Assembly: GCF_016919165.1 (NCBI RefSeq)
Contig: NZ_JAFFPS010000071.1
Coordinates: 1-64,000 of the forward strand
Length of the DNA stretch: 64,000 nucleotides
Origin: Leptospira chreensis
GTDB lineage: Bacteria; Spirochaetota; Leptospiria; Leptospirales; Leptospiraceae
Reading direction: 5' to 3'
The position numbers and the translations under genes were made by a program. Positions 44,416 to 53,924 of this stretch are shown one piece after another (position 1 is the first letter of the stretch; every line of letters starts with the position of its first letter). The notes below the pieces were generated by a model. It saw only the letters and a program-made list of their open reading frames with translations. It was not told the DNA's origin and searched no databases.

Positions 44416-46052
44416 CGAATATTAGAATATATTTCATCCAATACTTTTTTTTTCAAAAGGGAATTTGTAATCGGAACTCTTTTTTCTTCCATAAAATCTG
44501 TTTCGATTAATAGATCCCGATCACTATGATATATATACTTTTTACCTTCGGTAATCCAAGATTTTTGAATTTCAGAATTCCATGTTTTTAAAACTAAATT
44601 CGGACTGTAATCGGGACTAAAGAAATTTGATTTTAATATTTCTTCTTTTTGGTTCGAGTGAGTCTCGAGTAAACTTAAGATCGTATCTTTGAAATCTACC
44701 GAAGTTCCTAGTTTTGGAATGTAGAGTTGACCCGATTTGATAAAATACAATAAAAAGGGAACATCGGTTTCCTGATTGTATAAAGAGTAGTTATGGGCAT
44801 GAGCTCCCTCTTCTCCAAAGGATTCTCCATGGTCGGCAGAAAGGATAAGAACCGTTTCCCGTGAAGAGTTTTCTTTCCAATAAGAAATAATAGAATCCAA
44901 CACCTCCACTTCTTCCTCAAGCGAAACCATATAACGATCCAAAGGTGATCGAAAGGAAACTCTGGATTTTTCATTGGATACAAAATAAGGACTATGGGTT
45001 TGGCTAAGACCGATCAAAACAAACAAAGGTTGTTTGCTAAAATCAGAGGTTTGTTTCAATGCAGGTAAAACCACTCGGTCATCCATTCCCCAGCTAAAGG
45101 AGGGATACAATCCTCCATAACGTTTTTCCAAATCACCCTTTTCCCAAACAGTTTGAAAGATTTTGGGGAAAAACTGATCCATCCCTTCAAAGAAGATGGA
45201 TTGGGTGTAGATCATAGAAGTGTGATAATTATGTGTTCTCTCTAATTGTTTGGGAAGATTGGATTCCATTACAGAGCCGTCCAACTGCAAACGAGTGTGA
45301 TTCAGTTGTGAAATCCCTGTCATCCAAGTGAATAGACTTTTGGAAGTATGTGGCATAGGGATCCAAAAATGAGATCCTTCTAAGTTCGAAAAATTAATGT
45401 AACGAGATTTGATTTTTACCAAATGTTTTCTCGGAACCCCTTCCAACAAAACCAAAACAAGGTTTGGTTTACCAGAAATAGATTCCAGGTTTGATTTCAC
45501 TCTCTGTACATTGTTAGGTGCCTTTTGGTTTTGATTCCAACTTAAGTCGGGATTCATCCAAGAACCAGAGCGTAAGAAAACAAGTAACAACAAACCAAAA
45601 GACAGTAGGAACCAATGTCTTTTTTGTTCTTTCTCCGGATTCCAAACAATCAAATAAAATCCGATTCCCAGTGCCATCCACTGGATCAGTTTCCATTCCA
45701 ATAAAAAATTAAAAAGATCAGAATATAACAAAGAGATGTGTTGGAAAAAATAAATCAAAAGATCCAAAGTCAATGCTGTTTGGTAGACTTCTTGGTAACT
45801 GAATGCCATCACAAAGAGAGTCCATAGAACCAAACGGAATATCGTATTTAACTTAAAGTTTTTGTTCCAGTTATGATCGAGAAAGAAATCTATAAGTAAT
45901 ACAAGGATTGAAAATAAAGTAATAAAAACTCCGTGAAAGAAAATCCAAACTCCAAATGAAAAAGAAATGAAACCATACAAAAAATAAGAGAAACTATAGA
46001 AAATAGCCATTGGTGATTTTTTCCAAAGGATATTTTTCATCAAACCACCCAT
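44412..46052 (-). CDS. Membrane sulfatase-fold transferase (LTA synthase/phosphoethanolamine transferase-like)
   Basis: The protein of about 546 residues has several membrane helices in the first 190 residues, followed by an alkaline-phosphatase/sulfatase domain. The domain includes L-V-L-V-L-L-E-G-V near 200 and, in place of the usual nucleophile region, P-H-T-S-K-S-L-F-T-W-M-T-G, where a Thr or Ser would be the nucleophile. S-A-D-H-G-E-S-F-G-E lies near 425 and H-A-H-N-Y-S-L-Y-N-Q-E after it. Relatives add phosphoethanolamine or glycerol-phosphate to lipids. The start may be 46052 or ATG 46040 (GGTGG upstream). It begins one base after the pbpC stop, so it is coupled to it. Confidence 0.85.
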   Translation of the reverse strand: MGGLMKNILWKKSPMAIFYSFSYFLYGFISFSFGVWIFFHGVFITLFSILVLLIDFFLDHNWNKNFKLNTIFRLVLWTLFVMAFSYQEVYQTALTLDLLIYFFQHISLLYSDLFNFLLEWKLIQWMALGIGFYLIVWNPEKEQKRHWFLLSFGLLLLVFLRSGSWMNPDLSWNQNQKAPNNVQRVKSNLESISGKPNLVLVLLEGVPRKHLVKIKSRYINFSNLEGSHFWIPMPHTSKSLFTWMTGISQLNHTRLQLDGSVMESNLPKQLERTHNYHTSMIYTQSIFFEGMDQFFPKIFQTVWEKGDLEKRYGGLYPSFSWGMDDRVVLPALKQTSDFSKQPLFVLIGLSQTHSPYFVSNEKSRVSFRSPLDRYMVSLEEEVEVLDSIISYWKENSSRETVLILSADHGESFGEEGAHAHNYSLYNQETDVPFLLYFIKSGQLYIPKLGTSVDFKDTILSLLETHSNQKEEILKSNFFSPDYSPNLVLKTWNSEIQKSWITEGKKYIYHSDRDLLIETDFMEEKRVPITNSLLKKKVLDEIYSNIR

Positions 46053-46053
46053 C

Positions 46054-48243
46054 TTATCTAACTTCAAAATCAACAGAGGCCTTCTTCAATTCTCCATCAT
46101 ACAATACCAAAGACTGTTTTCCACGGACAATGGGGAGACGTAAGTCCCCACTTGTGGATGGTTTGAATTCTTGTTGGCCATTCCAAATGAGTTTCGGATC
46201 TTTTAGAGTTTTGATTTCACGAATCCGAACCGGTATCTCTTGTGTTTCTTTTTCATAAGATGGATGGTATAAATAGACTTGGCCCATAGAAGGATACACA
46301 AAACCAACCCCTAATATGGAAACATTGGACTCTTCGCTATGTTGGTCACATGGTGTGGGGAGTAAGATTTTTTTTCGCACTCTTAAAACGATGGATGGAC
46401 ATTTGGGAAGGGCTAACTTCCCAGTAAGCCTACAAAAATTTCGGGGTTCGGTGAACTGAGAGTGATAATCTAGTTTTGGTTTGTCTTTCATCAAACTTCG
46501 AAATATATTCTGTACAATCCGTCCAGCTCCAAAGGAACCGGAAACATCCATGGTTCGTTCTCCAGAAAAATTTCCTACCCAAGCGCCGACCACATAATTC
46601 TCGTTAAATGCCACTGTCCAAGAATTTCTATAGTCTTTAGAAGTCCCTGTTTTAATGGAAACAGGAAATGGAAAATCCAAATAACTCCTCCGACCAAAAG
46701 CCCTTTGCCTTAATTTAGGATCTTTCAAAACAAATTTTATTTCTTCGGCAGTTTCACTCGAAAAGAGGCGCATTGAGTCACCGAAATACAATGGTTTTTT
46801 ATCCATTTTCCCCAAACGAATTTTTGGTAACACCCCATCCAAAGGGAATGAGCCATATGCACGCGTTAGCTGCAAAAGACTCGTTCCGCCAACACCAAGA
46901 GCAAGACCTGGACCATAAAACTGTGGAGATTCTTTTAAATGATCAAATCCGGCTGATTGTAAAAATCGATAAAAAGGAGTCACACCCATCTGGTTGATCG
47001 CAGTGACGGCGGGAATGTTCCTTGAGTTTCCGAGAGCTTCGGCCAAAGTCAAATCTCCCCAATACCGAAGGTCGGCATTTCTCGGAAGGTAGTTTCCTCC
47101 CTGCCCTAAAGAGAAGGAGTATTTTTCATCAGAGAAAATGGAATTAACAATATAATGTCCCTTTTCAATTGCGATGGCATATAACAATGGTTTGAGAGTA
47201 CTACCCGCATCTCGATATGCCAAACTACCGTTCACCATTCCATTACCATCTTCAAAGAAATTTTTGGATCCGATCATGGCTTTGAGTTCTAATTCATCGT
47301 CTTTACCAGGAACACGTTCCAAAACAATGGCAGAGGCATTGGATACATTCCACCTTTTTAGCCCTTCTAGTTCTGAGTTCACAATTGAATGTAATTCGGA
47401 ATTTAATTCAGAAGATAAGGAAGAAACAAATTCTTCGGAAGGGATAGAAATCAAAGTTCGAATCCAATTGAGAAAGTGTTGGTGTTCCCCTTTCCATGAT
47501 TCCGAAAAATTCGGCTTGTTTGAAGAAGAAAAACCAACCGTGAGTTCGTTTGGATTTTCTAACTTTGGAATTGTGTAGGGAATTCGATCCCTTAGATTAT
47601 GATATCGAAGGGATAATTCTTCTTCTGAGGGTTTATTTTTCCGAATGAGAACGGTCAGATAAACTGTTTCTTCAATCGATAAAAATCGGATATGTTTTCC
47701 AAATAACGTCAGTGATGTGGATGGAAATCCAACCAGATTGGAATGGATGGAGACAGAATTTAAATAGGCTTCTAAAATTTCCGATTTGGTAAGCCAAACT
47801 TCGTAGCGAAATGCCTCAAAAATTTCAAAAGTTTTTCGTAAGAAAAATGGATAAGATCGAATTTCTGGATTTTGAATCCGCACAAGTTGCATTGTGATGG
47901 TGGATGCCCCTCCACGTTTCCCCTCCGAAAAAATATAGGAACGAAGGGAATTGAATCCTGCCAATACATCGATCCCGTGATGGGAATCATAACGTTTGTC
48001 TTCTGCAATTTTTAAAATCTCTGGGACAAAGTTGGGATACTCACGAATGCTTTCCCAATCTTGTTTGGTTTGATTTTTGTTTTTTCCCCGACCAATGAGA
48101 GTCCCTTCCTGGGTTAGGATTCTGACAGTTGAATGGTTGCGAAGGGATTCAAAAGAAACGGGTCTTAGTAAAAATCCTGTTAGTGGAATGATCATACTTC
48201 CCACTAACATAATATAAATGGTAATTTTGGTCTTAGAAATCAC
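46054..48243 (-). CDS. pbpC: Penicillin-binding protein 1C
   Basis: The 729-residue bifunctional enzyme has an N-terminal membrane anchor. A GT51 transglycosylase domain follows with E-D-K-R-Y-D-S-H-H-G-I-D and G-G-A-S-T-I-T-M-Q-L. The transpeptidase has S-T-L-K near 345, S-R-N and K-T-G-T-S near 545. A C-terminal beta domain typical of PBP1C closes the protein. It polymerises and cross-links peptidoglycan at the inner membrane. It starts with GTG at 48243, overlapping the macroglobulin stop by four bases (GTGA). The pairing of PBP1C with an alpha-2-macroglobulin is the known arrangement of pbpC with yfhM in E. coli. Confidence 0.95.
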   Translation of the reverse strand: MISKTKITIYIMLVGSMIIPLTGFLLRPVSFESLRNHSTVRILTQEGTLIGRGKNKNQTKQDWESIREYPNFVPEILKIAEDKRYDSHHGIDVLAGFNSLRSYIFSEGKRGGASTITMQLVRIQNPEIRSYPFFLRKTFEIFEAFRYEVWLTKSEILEAYLNSVSIHSNLVGFPSTSLTLFGKHIRFLSIEETVYLTVLIRKNKPSEEELSLRYHNLRDRIPYTIPKLENPNELTVGFSSSNKPNFSESWKGEHQHFLNWIRTLISIPSEEFVSSLSSELNSELHSIVNSELEGLKRWNVSNASAIVLERVPGKDDELELKAMIGSKNFFEDGNGMVNGSLAYRDAGSTLKPLLYAIAIEKGHYIVNSIFSDEKYSFSLGQGGNYLPRNADLRYWGDLTLAEALGNSRNIPAVTAINQMGVTPFYRFLQSAGFDHLKESPQFYGPGLALGVGGTSLLQLTRAYGSFPLDGVLPKIRLGKMDKKPLYFGDSMRLFSSETAEEIKFVLKDPKLRQRAFGRRSYLDFPFPVSIKTGTSKDYRNSWTVAFNENYVVGAWVGNFSGERTMDVSGSFGAGRIVQNIFRSLMKDKPKLDYHSQFTEPRNFCRLTGKLALPKCPSIVLRVRKKILLPTPCDQHSEESNVSILGVGFVYPSMGQVYLYHPSYEKETQEIPVRIREIKTLKDPKLIWNGQQEFKPSTSGDLRLPIVRGKQSLVLYDGELKKASVDFEVR

Positions 48244-51200
48244 TCCACTTTCACTCGAATGGTATTGGTATTTCCATAAAATTGTGGATGATACATCAAA
48301 AAGGTTTTGGAAGCCGGCATAATGGAATTCCCTTTTGCCACAGGTCTTAATATATAATTAAACTCTGTTTCCCCCTTTCCAATTCGATCTTCTGAAAAGA
48401 TGACACGATCATCCCTGTATTCTTTGTATCCACCATAGTAGTTCTCTGTAACTTCGGTTTCTTCTCCATCGGATGCTTTTTCTGTTAAAAAGGATGTGTT
48501 TACAATCTCTGTATTACTTGGAATTGGATCCACAATCATCCCGAAGGCTTGTTCTAAGTTACTCAGTATTTTCACTTTTACAAGATAAGTGGATCCTCGT
48601 TGTAAACTCGTTACTTCTTTTAAGATGGCATCTCCATTGGAATTTCTTCCATCAATGCGATACAAAGTTTTCTTTATTTCAAGACCATTAAACTTTTGAG
48701 TGGTGGTATCCTTTACAGGAACATACATCAACCTAGTTTGAAAATACAATCTACCTTCGGAACTGGTTCGTTTGAATACCAATGGTCGGCCCGATGGATC
48801 TTTTCCTTCAAACAGACGATCGAATGTAATCTCTTCTTTGTAGATAGAATCGGAAGAGGAAGAAAAAGATTCTTCGATTAACGTTTTTTCTCCAAAGATG
48901 GCCTCTCCTTCCGTATCAAGAGATGTGGATTCAAAACGATTCCGATATTCGGCGAGTGCGAATGCGATGGTTCCAACACTATGACTGTCTGACCAAAAAT
49001 GATTTTGGCGATCCATCATAATCGATTTCACAAGCTCCACAATCCTTGGATTTTTTGAATCTACCCTAAGTAACAATCGCAAATAATGGCCAAGTACAGA
49101 AGAAGAACTATAATATGAATAATAATAGTATTCATCTGTATTCTGCTTTAAAGGTTTGATTGCAAATAATTCTTTTTCATAGGCAATGTACTTTGTGTAT
49201 TCTGCGAATAATTTTTTAAACACAGGATCGGAATCAACAGTTTCTAACTTATGTACTTCAGCATATGCCGTAAGAAAAATTCCGCGCGACTTTAAATTCA
49301 ATTCTTCGAAATGATCCACCAAAGTTTTTTCTAAAGAATGAATTTCTTTTTTGTCTTTAGAAAGAACAGAATAAATCAAACTGAGAGTTTGGTATGAGTT
49401 GATCGAGGTCTCTGTCGGATTCTTTACATAGTTTTCTAAATATTGAATTGCCAATTTATAGGCTTGTGCGTTGGATCTTTTCCCTTTGTCTTTTCCAATC
49501 TGCATCACTGAGGCGATGTAGGCAGTCAAATAAGGATACCCTGTTCTACCATGGCCTTTCCAAACTCTAAAACTTCCTTCCGATGTTTGAAACTCAGACA
49601 TCTCATCTAAAAACAACTTTTCAATTTGAGTAAAATCATAAGAATCTTTCGCTGGAGCTTTGTATTGGAATTCTTTTAATAACTCTCCGGCACTCAAAGA
49701 AAGAAGATAAGCCGATGTCCTCTGTTCCATACAAAAGTAAGGATTGGATTCATAAAAATCGAAGGCAGATTTTAAGGCAGTAAGAGCCGTTCCCGACATA
49801 CGAATGTCAAGTGATCCTTTGTTTAACAAAATAGATTCTTTTTTAGGGAAGGAAATCAATGTTTTGTGTTCCGAATCCGTATATCCCGAAAATTGAACCG
49901 ATGTTACTGGATCAAATTCTTTGATTGGCAAGGTCACCACCAAAGCGTCAGACAAATCGGATTTTTTTAAGTCGGCAAACTCATTCATGTTCTCTGGTTC
50001 CACAGAAATTTGGTAAGACGCTTGAATTTCATCCTTAGGATGGTCTAGTTTGAGTTTGATGTATTGTGATTCTGAAATCTGGAAAGTTCGAAGTACTTCC
50101 TTGGTTTGACCTGCAGCAAGTTCAATTGAGATCCAACCTTTATCCTCAGAAAGAAACTTGGAGTCGATTTTATATTTAAATTTACCTTTTTTCTTAGTAT
50201 TGTTGGTGATACTTCCACCTAACTCTAAATTATCGCCAACACGAATGAACCTTGCGACGGTTTTTTGTAAAACTAGATTCTTTTTGACGATAAACTCGGA
50301 ATTGGAAGCACCAAACTTTCCATTGGCGGAAGAAGCAACCATAATCCTAAATGTAGTTAAATTGTCTGGTAAAGTAAAACTGAGATCGGCATTCCCGCTA
50401 CTATCGGCAATCACAACCGGATTCCAATAAGCGGTATACCGAAAGTCTTTCCTCGCACCAGATTCCGATTCTGCCGAAAACCCACCACCCGAATCTTCGC
50501 CGTAATCCCCACCGGGACTATCTCCTTTGTTTTCGTATATATAATGTTTGATGATCATACTACGAAGTTCATATGTTTTTACAATACTATACCAATACTG
50601 ATAGAACATTTGCACAGGACTTTGAAAAGAATAACCAACCAAATCTAAAACACCGCGGTCAGCGACTGATACTGTGAGTTCCGCACCGGGACTTGATTGA
50701 ATCGACAATTTCACCTGTTCTCTCGGTTGGTATTCCTGTTTGTCCGTTTTGATCACAACAGGTGCCGTTCTTGATGCCAAATTGACTTTTAAAGTCACAG
50801 ATCCCGTTTTGGCTTTCGGAGCACCTAAGTCTTGTTCATTAAATTCTTTAATATCATCAGAAGATAGTCCCTCAGGCACAGGCAACCTACCCGACAACAT
50901 CACCACATTGACATCCACATTCGGAAGATAAGACTCTTCAATGGGAATTTCAAGAGGAGCGCTGTTTCCTTTCATCAAAAAAGATTTTTTGAAATAAACG
51001 GAATCTCTTTCTACTGTCACGATAACACGAGCGTTTTGCAGAGGAGATTTGATGAGGATTTTTGCTTTATCCCCAATTTTGTATTCTTTTTTATCGGAAC
51101 GTAATTCGATGGAGTCGTCCCCACGAAAGTCCCAAGTATAATAAGATTCTTTTTCATAAGCATAAAAATCCACGCGGGAAAAAACTTTATCTTTGTTTAA

Positions 51201-53309
51201 AACTAAAACAGTGTAACTTCCGGAATCCTTTGCCTTATAATCAAAAGAAACTCCATCGGCTTTCGAAACGAGTTTTTTGACCTCAACAACTTTCTTTGTT
51301 AGTTGGTTACTTCTAAAGAAAAACTTCCCGATTCCTTTTGACAGAACAGAAGTCCAGTCATTATAAATAATATAAGCCTTTAACTCCGCACCGGCAACGG
51401 CTTTTCCTTGTAGATTGATTGCAAGAGCTCCAAATTGAAATGGTTTATCTATCGCTTGGTATCTATCGTTACATTTCAAACCTACATAAGTTTCCGAGGG
51501 ATTGTAAGGGATACTCGAAGATTTTGTAACCGACTTTCCATCGACATCAAATACAGAGGATTCCACAACCAAATTGAAAGGATCTGCAATTTCGATATCT
51601 TCCCCATCTGTCGCAAATTTACGAGTTAAGTCTTGGACAGGAATGTCCAAAGCAAAAAGGCCTTTGGAATCCAAAACACCTTCCGATCCACTTACATAAT
51701 CTGAGTTACCTTCGGAATATTCATCTTCGTAATCATACCAAGTATCAGAAAAATCATAACTCACAAATGATTCGAAGGAAATATGTCTTTTTCTTTTTAA
51801 GACCGAGTAACTGATCTTAGCTCCACCCATAGGAGCACCAAACATGTATTTCCCTTCCACCGTTCCCTTTATGTTTTGGTCTTTGTTTACGACATTTGCT
51901 AAATTGACGTTCACCATAAAGTTCACAGGTCGAAATTCTTCGACTTGGAAGGTATCGTAAGTGATGGAATCATTTTTTCCAGCGGCATAAACGGTTACAG
52001 AATAATGCCCAAGAGGTGCATCCGAAGGAATGGTATACCCTGTGGCAACTCCCCCCTGCCCTGTGGAACTAAGATTTGTATTACTCACATCCTTTCCACG
52101 AGAATCTCGAATTTGTATATTTACACTTTTAGAACTATAAGGAACAAGTGTCCCATTCTTTCGATCCGCAAGTACAGCTTTGATCTCCACACGGTCGCCT
52201 GGTCTGTATAACTTTCGATCGAAGTAAATTTTTCCTTTAACATGGTTTTCTGTGTAATAATCGCTATATCCTTCGATATGTGTTTCATTAAAATGAAGAA
52301 AGGCTTTATCACCAGAAGAGTCTTCGGCAATTAACACCGATTTATCGTAAGATTTTGTATCACTGATGGACGGCACTGTACAATGTCCATCTTTATCTGT
52401 TTTACATGTCCCACGCAAACTTCCTTTTTCATACAAACTGATATTGGTATTGGAAACTGGTTCTGCTTTGGAAAGAGTATGTACCCAAACATGGAGTGTA
52501 TTTGGATCTAACTTGGTTGTGATGCCTAAGTTGGTGGATTGTAAAAATATAGATTCTTTTTTGTATTCTTCCTTGTTACCTTCGCCAATGACATCGGCTC
52601 CTAACTGAAAAGCGATCCATCCTTTTGTATTCGGTTTGGCACCAAAATAGGAATCAATATCCATACCTTGGTTTCCAAAGGCATTCACTTTGATACCGGA
52701 CTTCCATACCGTTTTTTTCCAACTCAGTTGGTTTTCGAATTCATAATATTTGTTCCCGAGTGTTGCGATTGCATTCACAAGAACGGGGATTGACAATTCA
52801 GAAGATCGAATTTGAAATTCGGGAACATTCGAAATGAAAATAGGAAGGACTTTGTTTAAGTTGGATTCAAATATATTTTCACGAGATAAATAGAATGAAG
52901 GTTTTCTTGCCATCACTGGAAGTTTAAAACTAACAGGAGTCTCTAAAAAACAATCGTTCTCTGCATAAAATTTTCCAATTTTGATTTCATACTCTATATT
53001 CGGATCAAAGTTCCAATGGTCCAAGGAAATCTCTCGGGTCACATAATCAGAATAATCGAATCGAAGGTTGGATGGTTTGGGAGAGATCTGAACGGCTGAT
53101 GCAAATTCTTGCAAATTGGTATCTTCGGAAACTGTGAAGCGGTAATCCCAAAGATCTTCTAAATATTTTAGGTCAGTAGTGTCTAGTTTGACTTCGATGC
53201 GACAACTGCTAGGAAAGATAATGCGTTTGATAGAGCGAAAAACGCCGCTGATAGAATTGCAAGAACTGAGGAAAAATAGAAAACTAAAAGCCAATACCAA
53301 CTTACGCAT
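48240..53309 (-). CDS. Alpha-2-macroglobulin-like lipoprotein with thioester
   Basis: The 1689-residue protein is a bacterial alpha-2-macroglobulin, thought to trap proteases that breach the outer membrane. The lipobox is L-S-S-C with Cys17. Many macroglobulin beta domains follow, including K-I-Y-F-D-R-K-L-Y-R-P-G-D-R-V near 340. The MG/A2M core ends with W-N-P-V-V-I-A-D-S-S-G-N near 955, and the thioester motif C-M-E-Q lies near residue 1192 within F-C-M-E-Q-R-T-S-A-Y-L-L. A helical thioester domain and a C-terminal receptor-like domain complete it. GGAG lies upstream of ATG 53309. It heads the operon with pbpC and the sulfatase-fold gene. Confidence 0.95.
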   Translation of the reverse strand: MRKLVLAFSFLFFLSSCNSISGVFRSIKRIIFPSSCRIEVKLDTTDLKYLEDLWDYRFTVSEDTNLQEFASAVQISPKPSNLRFDYSDYVTREISLDHWNFDPNIEYEIKIGKFYAENDCFLETPVSFKLPVMARKPSFYLSRENIFESNLNKVLPIFISNVPEFQIRSSELSIPVLVNAIATLGNKYYEFENQLSWKKTVWKSGIKVNAFGNQGMDIDSYFGAKPNTKGWIAFQLGADVIGEGNKEEYKKESIFLQSTNLGITTKLDPNTLHVWVHTLSKAEPVSNTNISLYEKGSLRGTCKTDKDGHCTVPSISDTKSYDKSVLIAEDSSGDKAFLHFNETHIEGYSDYYTENHVKGKIYFDRKLYRPGDRVEIKAVLADRKNGTLVPYSSKSVNIQIRDSRGKDVSNTNLSSTGQGGVATGYTIPSDAPLGHYSVTVYAAGKNDSITYDTFQVEEFRPVNFMVNVNLANVVNKDQNIKGTVEGKYMFGAPMGGAKISYSVLKRKRHISFESFVSYDFSDTWYDYEDEYSEGNSDYVSGSEGVLDSKGLFALDIPVQDLTRKFATDGEDIEIADPFNLVVESSVFDVDGKSVTKSSSIPYNPSETYVGLKCNDRYQAIDKPFQFGALAINLQGKAVAGAELKAYIIYNDWTSVLSKGIGKFFFRSNQLTKKVVEVKKLVSKADGVSFDYKAKDSGSYTVLVLNKDKVFSRVDFYAYEKESYYTWDFRGDDSIELRSDKKEYKIGDKAKILIKSPLQNARVIVTVERDSVYFKKSFLMKGNSAPLEIPIEESYLPNVDVNVVMLSGRLPVPEGLSSDDIKEFNEQDLGAPKAKTGSVTLKVNLASRTAPVVIKTDKQEYQPREQVKLSIQSSPGAELTVSVADRGVLDLVGYSFQSPVQMFYQYWYSIVKTYELRSMIIKHYIYENKGDSPGGDYGEDSGGGFSAESESGARKDFRYTAYWNPVVIADSSGNADLSFTLPDNLTTFRIMVASSANGKFGASNSEFIVKKNLVLQKTVARFIRVGDNLELGGSITNNTKKKGKFKYKIDSKFLSEDKGWISIELAAGQTKEVLRTFQISESQYIKLKLDHPKDEIQASYQISVEPENMNEFADLKKSDLSDALVVTLPIKEFDPVTSVQFSGYTDSEHKTLISFPKKESILLNKGSLDIRMSGTALTALKSAFDFYESNPYFCMEQRTSAYLLSLSAGELLKEFQYKAPAKDSYDFTQIEKLFLDEMSEFQTSEGSFRVWKGHGRTGYPYLTAYIASVMQIGKDKGKRSNAQAYKLAIQYLENYVKNPTETSINSYQTLSLIYSVLSKDKKEIHSLEKTLVDHFEELNLKSRGIFLTAYAEVHKLETVDSDPVFKKLFAEYTKYIAYEKELFAIKPLKQNTDEYYYYSYYSSSSVLGHYLRLLLRVDSKNPRIVELVKSIMMDRQNHFWSDSHSVGTIAFALAEYRNRFESTSLDTEGEAIFGEKTLIEESFSSSSDSIYKEEITFDRLFEGKDPSGRPLVFKRTSSEGRLYFQTRLMYVPVKDTTTQKFNGLEIKKTLYRIDGRNSNGDAILKEVTSLQRGSTYLVKVKILSNLEQAFGMIVDPIPSNTEIVNTSFLTEKASDGEETEVTENYYGGYKEYRDDRVIFSEDRIGKGETEFNYILRPVAKGNSIMPASKTFLMYHPQFYGNTNTIRVKVE

Positions 53310-53455
53310 GAGAACTCCGAAATTCGAATGTTCCCTGTTCTACGACGGACTCCCTTGTTTGCCAACTCTTTCCTGAATGAAATGGAAAATCTTTCTATAT
53401 TTTTTTGATTGTATCAGAATTTTCGCTATGCTTTTGGGATTTTGGAATTTGATTG

Positions 53456-53890
53456 ATGACGATGTCTCTCTTCAAAATCAAAAAACAATTTCTTGAATTA
53501 AAGGCACCCGATTCCTTTCCTACAGGGAATTTTCGAGCCGAGTGGATCGGTCCCAAATGGTTGCAAACAGGTGCTAGTTTCAGTTTGAACTTTATGTCCT
53601 TTCGGCATTGGTGGGGGAAATCATTTGATGGTTCAGAGATTGCTTATAATTTGTTTTTGTCGCCTAAAGAGACAGAGTTCCAGTTACGCCACCCCATGCA
53701 TTTGTCCATCGCTCCGTCACGACTGGACGGAAACCCAAGCCTTGTCCTAAAATATACAAAAAATGCCCCTTTTCCCTGGCCTTATTTTGTGGATGAGTTC
53801 CGCGTTTTGAACGAGACGGATCTACTCGGGATGAGTTACAACCAGTTTACACCTAGTTTGGCGCTCCCATTTCTTATTAGAAAATCCTAA
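53456..53890 (+). CDS. Hypothetical cytoplasmic protein
   Basis: The protein of 144 residues (ATG 53456, with GGA nine bases upstream; ATG 53462 also possible) has no signal peptide or membrane helix. It is rich in Phe, Trp and Pro, with F-R-A-E-W-I-G-P-K-W and R-H-W-W-G-K-S-F-D-G stretches. I do not recognise it. It is divergent from the macroglobulin gene and followed 34 bases later by a hybrid histidine kinase, with which it may be co-transcribed. Confidence 0.65.
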   Translation: MTMSLFKIKKQFLELKAPDSFPTGNFRAEWIGPKWLQTGASFSLNFMSFRHWWGKSFDGSEIAYNLFLSPKETEFQLRHPMHLSIAPSRLDGNPSLVLKYTKNAPFPWPYFVDEFRVLNETDLLGMSYNQFTPSLALPFLIRKS

Positions 53891-53924
53891 TTTAGTTTGT
53901 AGATATTTCGGAAAGATTCGTCCA

